Shown: positions 1 to 6,503 of the stretch, piece by piece | Numbering within the stretch: the stretch's first letter is position 1 | Layout of the letters: each line of letters opens with the position of its first letter | Assembly: GCA_964489265.1 (NCBI GenBank) | Contig: CAZAXX010000084.1 | Location: forward strand, 1-9,051 | Length of the DNA stretch: 9,051 nt | Reading direction: 5' to 3' | Source of the DNA: CAYRUP01 sp964489265 | Lineage (GTDB): Bacteria; Pseudomonadota; Gammaproteobacteria; DSM-16500 | The notes under the pieces: generated by a model | Told to the model about the DNA's origin: nothing | What the model saw: only the letters and a program-made list of their open reading frames with translations | The model's database searches: none | Made by a program: the position numbers and the translations under genes

Positions 1-78
1 TGTCATCCTGAGAGCGCTTTTTGCTCGAAGGATCTCCTCATATCTTTCGGGAGATCCTTCACTTCGTTCAGGATGACA
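1..78. repeat. Palindromic interspersed repeat behind pilP
   Basis: This is an imperfect palindrome whose ends are TGTCATCC (1-8) and GGATGACA (71-78). Inside it is a second strong pair, GAAGGATCTCC (27-37) with GGAGATCCTTC (50-60), around a 12-nt loop. The arms are unequal: the left one carries an extra stretch around GAGCGCTTTTTGC. The wording 'GTCATCCTGA..GAAGGATCTCC' resembles a palindromic repeat that I recall from intergenic regions of many bacterial genomes; that resemblance is from memory. It lies 14 bp beyond the pilP stop codon. It has no T-tract on either side, so it is not a classical terminator, although the RNA hairpin could protect the 3' end of the pilL-N-O-P message. It touches the window edge and may extend further left. 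Confidence 0.75.
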
Positions 79-92
79 ACTCTTTCAGAACG

Positions 93-908
93 TTAAATCG
101 TACTAACAATCCCAATCTTTCTTCGCTTGCCATCTTTCACAAGCACAACACCCGTTCTATTGATAGATGCGACTGTTGACCCATCATCTAATGTGTCGCC
201 TATTGAGACACTATAGAGTTTTCCTTGAGTGCCTAAAACGGCGGTCCAACGCTGGGACTGCATTGACACTGAAATGACAGTGTAAGGAGTTTCTGCTGGC
301 GGCGGTGGTTTTACTTGATCGGTTTCTGCCATGACCGGTGGCGGCATATTGGGTGGAACTCCCGTTGTACCTGTCATGTTACCTAAAAAACTACTCGCTG
401 GCGCTGCTGGAACAGCTGGTGTCGTCAACAAGTCACTCATGCTCTTATTTGCTGTCTCTGTTGCTAATCTTGCTGCAGCAATAGCTTGATTAGTTTCTGC
501 AATATCACGCTTCAACTTGAGTAATTGTAATTGATTAAGTGAATCTAAATAGGCTTTTTGTTGCTCATCTTGCGCTTTCATTGTTTCGGTATCTTTAGGC
601 GCTGGCGCCGCGCTCGTCGCTACAACTGGGCCTGTGCTTGGCACCGCAGTAGGTTGCGGTTGAGCTGGTGGCATCCCGGTAGGCATTGCTGTGCCTCCTG
701 GCGTTTGGGCCGCTGGACTCGCCGCACTCATTGATTTTGCAGGCATTGCTGCAGGAGCAGATGATTCTGCCGGTGCTGAACCACCGCCAGAAAACATTCC
801 GATTACTTCATAAATTAAAAAGATAACGATAACGACCGTTGCAACACCTATTACTTTTTGCTTTGTCGTTACTGTCGACATTGAAAATTTTGATTTGTCA
901 TCCGCCAT
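93..908 (-). CDS. pilP: PilP-like inner-membrane type IVB pilus protein
   Basis: This 271-aa protein is probably the PilP component that links the inner-membrane assembly platform to the secretin. It has a short charged cytoplasmic N-terminus, one membrane segment at about residues 18-38, and a long Ala/Pro/Met-rich linker (about 43-105). A charged, Leu/Ala-rich helical stretch that could form a coiled coil follows (about 107-158), then a second Pro-rich linker (about 164-207). The compact C-terminal domain (about 208-269) contains 'WTAVLGTQGKLYSVSIGD' and ends in 'KRRKIGI'; its pattern resembles the GspC/PilP homology region that contacts secretin N-domains. It is longer than I would expect for R64 PilP because of the low-complexity linkers. 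The ATG lies 3 nt after the pilO stop, with AGGGA (917-921) 8 nt upstream as a likely RBS. It is the last gene of the second unit. The assignment rests mainly on architecture and position after pilN-pilO. Confidence 0.8.
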   Translation of the reverse strand: MADDKSKFSMSTVTTKQKVIGVATVVIVIFLIYEVIGMFSGGGSAPAESSAPAAMPAKSMSAASPAAQTPGGTAMPTGMPPAQPQPTAVPSTGPVVATSAAPAPKDTETMKAQDEQQKAYLDSLNQLQLLKLKRDIAETNQAIAAARLATETANKSMSDLLTTPAVPAAPASSFLGNMTGTTGVPPNMPPPVMAETDQVKPPPPAETPYTVISVSMQSQRWTAVLGTQGKLYSVSIGDTLDDGSTVASINRTGVVLVKDGKRRKIGIVSTI

Positions 909-911
909 AGC

Positions 912-2147
912 TTAATTCCCTAATGCTTTAAGAATAATGGTGCCCGATAAAGCTCCGTTATTTATCGTTAAACTTACTTTGGTGAGTACTAAAGGCATGC
1001 CTTTAAATTGTTCCCCCAGTAAGGAAAAAGTATCAATGGTGAGAGTGTTAAAAATAATTGTTAATTCAGCTTCAGAAAAATTTCCTTTATTCATCGTATT
1101 GCCTAACGTCAAATTATTTCCTGGAATAACTGTTGAAATCCGATCAATAACTTCCGCAATAACTTTTTGTAAGGGGCTAATTGACGTCGCCGCTCCACGA
1201 ACGGGTGGTTTGACAGCGATGCCAATGTAGACACCATCCGGCAGGATGAGCACCTTAGCGCCGTTTTGATCTGCCCATTTAAATAACATGCTGGTTTTAA
1301 TTCCTGCTGATTTTACATTGGCCTGTAAAATCCCATTGCTATACTCGACAGTCGTAGGAGACCAGCCTGGTATTGAAAAGAACTCCCTAAGACCATTTGC
1401 CACTCCTTGAATTTCTGCGTCGGGGGCAGGTGATATCAGTGTGTTTATATATAATTGTAACGGATTAGCTTCAGCGACATGGATTGGCGCTTCGACTTTT
1501 TTATGTGTGGTGAAAAAAGTAAATGCTATCCAGGCAAGGACTAATACAACAATAACGCCTACAATTTTCTTTACTGGTACAACACCAATACCTTGCGCTT
1601 TTAATACCGTATCGACCAATCGAAGTTGAAAATTTTTATTCGTTGGCAGCGTCGGAAAAATAGGCTCGGGTAAAATATTAAAAGATTTGACGGATGATGT
1701 ATCCAGTGCAAACTTGCCTTCTTCTGGCGCTTGGCTGATTGGAACATCGCCCTGAATATAAATTTCAAAACTATTTTGTTGCGTTCTAAAAACAATAAGT
1801 TCATCTGGAATGCTATCAACAGGAAAACTGCCATCCAAATAAACGCTTCCGCCTTTTACAATCACAAGAATCGCTTCTGACGTATTTGGAATTGCTTCGC
1901 AATAAATTAAATCTCTAGGACGCTTGAAGTAATGCCAAACAGATTCGCCGAGTAGATAGCCTGGATCAGGGGAGAATGCTGCTTCATATTGATCGATATT
2001 CTTTCTTTGCAGCGTGATGTATTCGCCATAATTCGTACTAAGCAACAGCACTTCTTTTTTGAGAAGTGCTGGTTTCTTAGCGCTTAAGATATCGCGATAA
2101 GACGGAATTATAAACCGTTCACCATCATCACGAGTAATATATGGCAT
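912..2147 (-). CDS. pilO: PilO-like type IVB pilus accessory protein (R64 PilO type)
   Basis: This 411-aa bitopic protein matches the layout of the R64-type pilin accessory protein PilO. A cytoplasmic N-terminal domain (about 1-190) may play the GspL/PilM-like cytoplasmic role. It is followed by one strongly hydrophobic segment (about 193-213, 'KKIVGVIVVLVLAWIAFTFF') and a periplasmic C-terminal domain (about 220-411). There is no separate pilM in the window, so this cytoplasmic part may be the only bridge to the ATPase. The start overlaps the pilN stop in a TAATG arrangement (1-nt overlap), and only a weak GCGGA stands upstream, so translation is probably coupled to pilN. The stop is 3 nt before pilP. 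The family name rests on gene order (secretin-PilO-PilP) and topology more than on a diagnostic motif. Confidence 0.75.
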   Translation of the reverse strand: MPYITRDDGERFIIPSYRDILSAKKPALLKKEVLLLSTNYGEYITLQRKNIDQYEAAFSPDPGYLLGESVWHYFKRPRDLIYCEAIPNTSEAILVIVKGGSVYLDGSFPVDSIPDELIVFRTQQNSFEIYIQGDVPISQAPEEGKFALDTSSVKSFNILPEPIFPTLPTNKNFQLRLVDTVLKAQGIGVVPVKKIVGVIVVLVLAWIAFTFFTTHKKVEAPIHVAEANPLQLYINTLISPAPDAEIQGVANGLREFFSIPGWSPTTVEYSNGILQANVKSAGIKTSMLFKWADQNGAKVLILPDGVYIGIAVKPPVRGAATSISPLQKVIAEVIDRISTVIPGNNLTLGNTMNKGNFSEAELTIIFNTLTIDTFSLLGEQFKGMPLVLTKVSLTINNGALSGTIILKALGN

Positions 2148-3796
2148 TATGCAAGTCCGCGTAATATAACTGGTGTAATTAACACGACAGTTTCGGTACT
2201 AACTTGTTGTGCCGTTCTACCGCCCAATGCTTGTGAATTAAATAGTTGTGCTGCTCCAACAATGTTGTTTGTTTGTCTAAATCCAGCCAATATCAATGTG
2301 TCGCCTGATGAAATGACACTGCGTTGGTTGAACTGCTTCTGTTGAATATGCGGCACCTGAATTGCTGCAGCCGAATTGGTGGAAGAAGCCGTAACTGTTT
2401 GCCCCGTTGATGAAATAGTAGTGAGTCCTAAATTACTGGATAAGTCAGCATTCACCTGTAAATACACTTTATTCCCCAATATTTTGGGAAGTACATACAA
2501 GGTTAATCCAGTCACTACTGCTCCCGGCGTAATTTGCGAGGTAATAGAACTTCCATTCGGTGTTGAACCGGCAAGCGCTGTCGTTTGTATACTAGCAAGA
2601 TATCCCGCCTGATCGATAATTCGAATTTGAGATACTTGGTTGTTTTGGCAAAGTACTTGCGGTTGCGTTACAACAGAAACTTTACCTTGTTCTTGCAGTG
2701 CATTTACTAGAGCAAGAATACCGGTTACGTTTCCTGTGGCGACACCAGCATTGTTTGTAAAGTTATTATTAACACCGTAAATATTAGGAACGCCAACACC
2801 CGCTAATTGAGTTGCTGTCTGCAACACGATGGGCGAACCATTTGACGCCACCAATTTATAAGTACCATTGTTAAATGCTCTTTGGACGACATCCCAGTTG
2901 ATCCCAAAATTGAAATCACTTTCAAGTGTGACTTGCAGTACTTCAATTTTGACAAGAACTTGTTTTGAGAGATTCGTATTTATTCTGTTAATGAATTGTC
3001 CTATCAATGCAACATTGCTAGGTCTATCTCGAACCGTAACGGATGTTGTTGCCTCAGAGACCATGACCCTACCATCTGGAGATAATAATTGCTTGATTGA
3101 GGTTTCAAGATCTTTCCAGATAGATATAGTTCCTTTCAAATTACTATATTGCGCAGACGCGCTATCATCAATTGTTCCTGTGATTGAAGTGGTACCACCG
3201 CCTGAGCCGCCACCACCGCCGCCGCCGCTGCTGCCACCACCACTGCCTGATGAACCACTACCCGACGCTTTACCCATCATATAATCCGACGAGCCTGGCA
3301 TAAATGCGATGTCAAATGTTCTTGTTATAAAAGTTTGCCAATAAATATCGTTACAATTAACTGAATAAATCAATCCAGTTTTCGCGGCTAGCATGTCCAA
3401 AGCACCTTTCACGCTGCCAGAGTAATTCATTGTTACTGTTGTTTTATCATTCAACCCAGTTTGATAGTGAGTTATGATATTGCGCCCACCGCCACTCACA
3501 ATAATTCGGCTGTAATAAGAAAATGGTAGTTGATCGCCGCGCAAAATAATCCTGTTATTCAGCCACGCCGGTTGTTTTGCTAAGCTGATAGGCGTTTTAT
3601 CTACATATATTCCTTGATTCATTAACAAGGTCGGATTGGCATTCACCGTTGCAGCCATTTTTGCATGTGCTTCAGTCGCACGTTGCGTCACATCAGCAAC
3701 ATTGGCTTCGGCCTGGTTATAGACCGCTGGATTACATCCAGTAAGAAATATAATAGTAGATAAACATAGTAAAAGAATTCGTTGATAAAGCATCAT
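2147..3796 (-). CDS. pilN: PilN-type lipoprotein secretin
   Basis: This is the outer-membrane channel through which the pilus exits. The 549-aa product starts with a lipoprotein signal ending in LTG-C, with the lipidated Cys at residue 21. An N-terminal periplasmic region (about 55-165) includes a small N0-like repeat domain around residues 85-150. A nearly pure Gly/Ser linker (about 178-201) follows. An N1-like segment lies at about 240-275 ('VTVRDRPSNVALIGQFINRI'), and the secretin core runs from about 278 to the end, with the late conserved motifs 'GDTLILAGFRQ' (498-508) and 'TETVVLITPVILR' (534-546). Lipidated secretins of this kind are typical of the R64 PilN/BfpB/TcpC group. Two ATGs are possible. 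The first (3794-3796) gives a 4-nt overlap with the upstream gene but is only 4 nt from the AGGA; the second (3791-3793) has 7-nt spacing and a 1-nt overlap, and may be the true start. Confidence 0.93.
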   Translation of the reverse strand: MMLYQRILLLCLSTIIFLTGCNPAVYNQAEANVADVTQRATEAHAKMAATVNANPTLLMNQGIYVDKTPISLAKQPAWLNNRIILRGDQLPFSYYSRIIVSGGGRNIITHYQTGLNDKTTVTMNYSGSVKGALDMLAAKTGLIYSVNCNDIYWQTFITRTFDIAFMPGSSDYMMGKASGSGSSGSGGGSSGGGGGGGSGGGTTSITGTIDDSASAQYSNLKGTISIWKDLETSIKQLLSPDGRVMVSEATTSVTVRDRPSNVALIGQFINRINTNLSKQVLVKIEVLQVTLESDFNFGINWDVVQRAFNNGTYKLVASNGSPIVLQTATQLAGVGVPNIYGVNNNFTNNAGVATGNVTGILALVNALQEQGKVSVVTQPQVLCQNNQVSQIRIIDQAGYLASIQTTALAGSTPNGSSITSQITPGAVVTGLTLYVLPKILGNKVYLQVNADLSSNLGLTTISSTGQTVTASSTNSAAAIQVPHIQQKQFNQRSVISSGDTLILAGFRQTNNIVGAAQLFNSQALGGRTAQQVSTETVVLITPVILRGLA

Positions 3797-4227
3797 ACTT
3801 TCCTCAGAACAACAGTCATCGTACGGTTAGACATGTACATCTGTGCTTGCAATGGAAATGGCTGTAGTAATTTTTCAATTACATTAGGCAAGCTTGAGCC
3901 TGTTACACGGCCATCAAAATTATAATCATAGGGAACTTTCCAAACGACTCGCCAGTGATATCTATCCATGATTCTTTCAATATTTTCTTTTAATGAACCG
4001 CTCACACTAATCGCATAAACTGCTGCCGGTCGGCTCAAGCTTGCAAATTTATTTGGAAAAGCACTGTTACCATATGTCGGGATAAATGCAGTATTTTGTT
4101 GCGTTCCAGCTTGAAAGAAAGGTTCGTTTGGCACAGCTGCTTCTGGTTTCGAAACTTGCCAAGCAGCAAATGTGACTGTCGGCAGCATAAAGAAAATCAA
4201 ACTTATCTTTGTGGCGAGGCACTTCAT
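3793..4227 (-). CDS. pilL: Short TcpQ-domain periplasmic protein (PilL C-terminal type)
   Basis: This 144-aa exported protein is predicted to assist secretin folding or localisation in the periplasm. It has a signal peptide (about 1-21, cleavage after 'VTFA'), a short linker (22-70), and a C-terminal domain (about 72-142) with 'ENIERIMDRYHWRVVWKVP', 'DGRVTGSSLPNVIEKLL' and a closing beta strand 'NRTMTVVL'. This is the pattern of the TcpQ/PilL C-terminal domain (an SPOR/STN-like fold placed upstream of secretins). R64 PilL is a longer lipoprotein; here essentially only the terminal domain remains and there is no lipobox Cys. The ATG is preceded by GGAG at 7 nt (4235-4238). It opens the second transcription unit, right after a promoter candidate, and overlaps pilN by 4 nt. 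The symbol is by domain and position; the N-terminal part of PilL is missing. Confidence 0.75.
   Translation of the reverse strand: MKCLATKISLIFFMLPTVTFAAWQVSKPEAAVPNEPFFQAGTQQNTAFIPTYGNSAFPNKFASLSRPAAVYAISVSGSLKENIERIMDRYHWRVVWKVPYDYNFDGRVTGSSLPNVIEKLLQPFPLQAQMYMSNRTMTVVLRKV
3801..3805 (-). promoter_or_regulatory. Shine-Dalgarno of pilN that bears on its start
   Basis: GAGGA on the minus strand lies inside the last codons of the upstream TcpQ-domain gene. It is 4 nt from the first ATG of pilN and 7 nt from the second, in-frame ATG. The spacing favours initiation at 3793, which removes one Met and changes nothing else in the signal peptide. Confidence 0.6.
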
Positions 4228-4282
4228 AGCGATACTCCATTAAATCATATGCCTATCTCAACAAATCCCAAAACTAAAAGCA

Positions 4283-4312
4283 AGTATAAGCGATTTATTA
4301 AAAATGTGTAAG
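4283..4312 (-). promoter_or_regulatory. Candidate sigma70 promoter for pilL-pilN-pilO-pilP
   Basis: On the minus strand CTTACA (4307-4312) and TATACT (4283-4288) are separated by 18 nt, followed by an AT-rich leader of about 50 nt before the ATG at 4227. The -10 box matches the consensus at 5 of 6 positions and the -35 box at 4 of 6. It sits between the terminator of the preceding unit and the first gene of the next, where a promoter is required. A second, weaker -10 (TATGAT, 4244-4249) lacks a good -35. No regulator site is evident. Confidence 0.5.
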
Positions 4313-4369
4313 CTTAAAAATTTGTGATCTTGAATTCTTGCGCGAATAAATTTTCTTATAATTGTAGCC

Positions 4370-4395
4370 AAAAAAATCCCCGTCTGTGCGGGGAT
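4370..4395 (-). terminator. Rho-independent terminator of the pilQ-pilR-prepilin unit
   Basis: On the minus strand a perfect 7-bp stem ATCCCCG/CGGGGAT (4389-4395 with 4376-4382), closed by a 6-nt loop, is followed by seven T residues (4370-4376). It lies about 40 nt after the stop of the second prepilin gene. The T-tract exists only for minus-strand transcripts. It separates the two transcription units. Confidence 0.9.
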
Positions 4396-4420
4396 AATAA
4401 ATTTAGAATTGGTTTTAGAT

Positions 4421-4438
4421 TAGGGTCTGTTGACCCTA
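4421..4438. repeat. 18-bp TA-flanked palindrome, probable remnant of the 163-bp element
   Basis: TAGGGTC (4421-4427) and GACCCTA (4432-4438) are perfect inverted repeats around TGTT. The plus-strand AGGGTCTGTT is identical to the first 10 bases of the 163-bp palindrome at 7586-7748, and GACCCT is that element's other end. The TA at both ends could be a TA target duplication. The element ends here overlap the stop codon (4436-4438) of the second prepilin. It may also act as a small RNA hairpin before the terminator. A further match, AATTGGTTT (4407-4415), is also found inside the element but in a different order. Confidence 0.55.
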
Positions 4439-5560
4439 TGGTTTAAAGCCAACATTCGGTTGCCATACACTCGTAGAACCGGATGGACTTTCTAAGCCGG
4501 CATTTGGAACACATCGAGTAATCGCGATAATAGTTCCCATTACTTTGCCTTGTTGATCGTACGTAGGATAAGCTGAACTTGCGGGATAGACCAAACCGTT
4601 TTGTGTTGAAACAGCAAGACAAACTCTCCAATACTTCACGCCTGCGTTGTTAGGAAATGTAGTTGCACCGCCAGCGGTAGCCCAGCATTGTTGATTAGTA
4701 GGTGCAACTGTAACAGCGCAATCATAAGGACCTGGATTATTTGGATCAACAGGATTCCCTAGTGAATCACCTCCTCGTGCAAATGCAGTAAAACTACTCA
4801 GAGGATAAACACTAGGCGTACAAACTGGAGGTGGTCCAGGAGTACAGGTTGACGTATCACTTACACCTGTCACAGAAGAAGGCGCTACAATGACGCTAGG
4901 CGACATTCCAACTGGACAATTTGGTGCTGGAACACACGATCCACTGTAATAAACAGCTGCAAAATTGACTGATCGAGCATTATTTAAATTTTGGCCTGGA
5001 ATACTGACACTGGCTACGACGTTATTACAATTAGTACTGTTGGGCGTAGTTCCCTGACATTGTCCTGATTGCACCGGTGGATTCGTATTGAGACCAGCCG
5101 AATCCGTAATGAATGCCATCGGCAATTTTCCTGCGATAATCTGCGCATTGACTGTATTATTTGCTCTGGCAGTAATATAAAAGCCACCGCCGTTCGGGTC
5201 CGTACTACAGTTAATTCTATAATCATTTCCATAAGGATCTTGAGAAATCGTTGCTGGAATAAAAAAGTTAGGTGCTGTTCGTAAATTGCTAAGATCGCTC
5301 CAGGTGGTAGTGCCGCAAATGGGAGTAGGTGGATTTGGGGTAGTCGCACCTGCCATGGGCCAATAGGATTTGTTGACGTAAAAACTCATCGAGGCATTCA
5401 AGATCTGCATTATTTGCATCACAGTTTTATCGCGACGCAATTCATCCGATTTTTGTGTTGTGTAATTTAGCATTAGCACAACCAGCGTGCTGACAATAAC
5501 AAGAACGAGCAGTATTTCAAGTAAACTGAAACCTTTCATTTTCCGTTCGTAATGACTCAT
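4436..5560 (-). CDS. Large cysteine-rich type IVB prepilin-like protein (second prepilin)
   Basis: From the ATG at 5558-5560 this is a 374-aa protein with a 10-residue basic leader ending in KMKG. Type III cleavage would follow before 'FSLLEILLVLVIVSTLVVL', with Glu at mature position +5. The pilin helix continues to about residue 60. A pseudopilin-like part follows, with 'SQDPYGNDYRI' (about 107-117). The C-terminal half is rich in Pro, Gly, Ser, Thr and Cys, with 12 Cys in all (for example 209, 215, 239, 247), fitting several disulfides. The size and Cys content suit a minor or tip pilin such as PilV better than a compact major pilin, but I see no shufflon or clear PilV motif. An upstream in-frame ATG at 5596 would overlap the previous gene by 32 nt and give an odd 22-residue leader. 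The chosen start lies 4 nt after the previous stop with GGCGGA 7 nt upstream. Confidence 0.85.
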   Translation of the reverse strand: MSHYERKMKGFSLLEILLVLVIVSTLVVLMLNYTTQKSDELRRDKTVMQIMQILNASMSFYVNKSYWPMAGATTPNPPTPICGTTTWSDLSNLRTAPNFFIPATISQDPYGNDYRINCSTDPNGGGFYITARANNTVNAQIIAGKLPMAFITDSAGLNTNPPVQSGQCQGTTPNSTNCNNVVASVSIPGQNLNNARSVNFAAVYYSGSCVPAPNCPVGMSPSVIVAPSSVTGVSDTSTCTPGPPPVCTPSVYPLSSFTAFARGGDSLGNPVDPNNPGPYDCAVTVAPTNQQCWATAGGATTFPNNAGVKYWRVCLAVSTQNGLVYPASSAYPTYDQQGKVMGTIIAITRCVPNAGLESPSGSTSVWQPNVGFKP

Positions 5561-5564
5561 GAGC

Positions 5565-6482
5565 TTATCCGCCACATAAATAATTCTGTGCATCATACCA
5601 TTTTTTTCCGGTGCTGGAGTCAGTTGTTTCGTTTTTCACACCGGATAAACCTGCCATAGGATCATTTGTATATTGATTAACAAATTGCTTCAATACAGGA
5701 TCCATTATCCAATATTCTGACATAATCTCTGGAGAAACATTATAAACGCCTCTTACCCAAACAATATAAACATCTGCAGCAGGCGTCGGTGTACAAGGTA
5801 AAACTTGGCTTCCAGCAAGCGATGAAATACATTGCGCACTTAAATCTTGCATGATCTGCGTCCGTTGCGCAGAAGTTAATTTAGCCGATAGTTTTACTGC
5901 AACTTGCGCAAGCCACCGCACATCGTGTGACTGCACGGCAGGATTAACAACAGTTGGTTTTGTTTGATCCATGGGTTGGGATGGATCTATTGGCGCCCCG
6001 CTTGTTTTATCGCATGACGGTGGATTTGTGCTGCCGACACATGCAAAAGCATTCGCAGTGGGATCCTGTGAGGTGGGACCCTGGGTCACACGAATATATT
6101 GAACATAATATCCTTGATCAGGCGTAGGCGAATTATCAAGTAATGGATTGAGAGGGCGCCAATTTGTTAAAAAACCGGGTGTGACTAAATCAGTTTGTAT
6201 ATTTAGCGAAATGGTGCCGAGGCCGGTAGGATCAACCACCTTAGGATCCAATCTGCCGGGTGATAATGAATTTCCGTTTTTATCCAATGTTTGTCGGCAG
6301 TTCGCACGATAAAAATTATTCATTGCTAAAAAGAGTTGATCCACATTCGCAAAAATACGTTTTTCATCGACTTGATATCGAAACTGCGAAAATACCCGCA
6401 AGCCAAAAACGACGACGGAAGCCATGATGGCTAACACCAACATCAATTCTAATAATGAAATACCTTTCTGACTTCTAATCAA
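5565..6482 (-). CDS. Type IVB prepilin-like protein (first prepilin, TTG start)
   Basis: This 305-aa protein has a short 7-residue leader ending in KG. The prepilin peptidase site is followed by 'ISLLELMLVLAIMASVVVFG' with Glu at mature +5, and an amphipathic extension to about residue 60. The remaining globular part carries six Cys (62, 148, 157, 218, 230, 303) and ends in 'YDAQNYLCGG', so a C-terminal disulfide loop of type IVB style is plausible. It is well above the usual 150-200 residues of major type IVB pilins such as R64 PilS or TcpA. It may be a minor pilin or an enlarged structural pilin; I cannot tell which. The start codon is TTG, supported by a GAGGG RBS 6 nt upstream and by the exact position of the leader. 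It lies 21 nt after pilR and 4 nt before the next prepilin, so the genes are co-transcribed. Confidence 0.85.
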   Translation of the reverse strand: MIRSQKGISLLELMLVLAIMASVVVFGLRVFSQFRYQVDEKRIFANVDQLFLAMNNFYRANCRQTLDKNGNSLSPGRLDPKVVDPTGLGTISLNIQTDLVTPGFLTNWRPLNPLLDNSPTPDQGYYVQYIRVTQGPTSQDPTANAFACVGSTNPPSCDKTSGAPIDPSQPMDQTKPTVVNPAVQSHDVRWLAQVAVKLSAKLTSAQRTQIMQDLSAQCISSLAGSQVLPCTPTPAADVYIVWVRGVYNVSPEIMSEYWIMDPVLKQFVNQYTNDPMAGLSGVKNETTDSSTGKKWYDAQNYLCGG

Positions 6483-6488
6483 GCGTAG

Positions 6489-6493
6489 CCCTC
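6489..6493 (-). promoter_or_regulatory. Shine-Dalgarno that fixes a TTG start
   Basis: GAGGG on the minus strand, 6 nt before the TTG at 6480-6482, in the 21-nt gap after pilR. No in-frame ATG exists between this site and the prepilin cleavage motif, so TTG is the probable initiator of the first prepilin. Confidence 0.75.
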
Positions 6494-6503
6494 GTTTTTA
6501 ATT

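Noticed and set aside
1..78. Terminator for the pilL-N-O-P unit
   Set aside because: A strong hairpin is present but no T-tract follows on the minus strand within the window, so I list it as a repeat only.
2868..3284. Plus-strand ORF of 138 codons with a poly-proline tract
   Set aside because: It is the antisense of the Gly/Ser linker and neighbouring secretin codons; the proline run is simply the reverse complement of the GGN codons. No RBS or independent signal.
4096..4311. Plus-strand ORF of 71 codons across the pilL start and its upstream region
   Set aside because: No Shine-Dalgarno, no recognisable protein, mostly antisense to the signal peptide and leader of the TcpQ-domain gene.
4322..4340. 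Possible CRP site (TGTGATCTTGAATT) upstream of pilL
   Set aside because: Only one half-site matches; the second half lacks TCACA, and it is not placed convincingly relative to the candidate promoter.
4436..5560. PilV with a shufflon
   Set aside because: No inverted 19-bp shufflon repeats, alternative C-terminal segments or recombinase gene are visible near the 3' end; a terminator follows directly.
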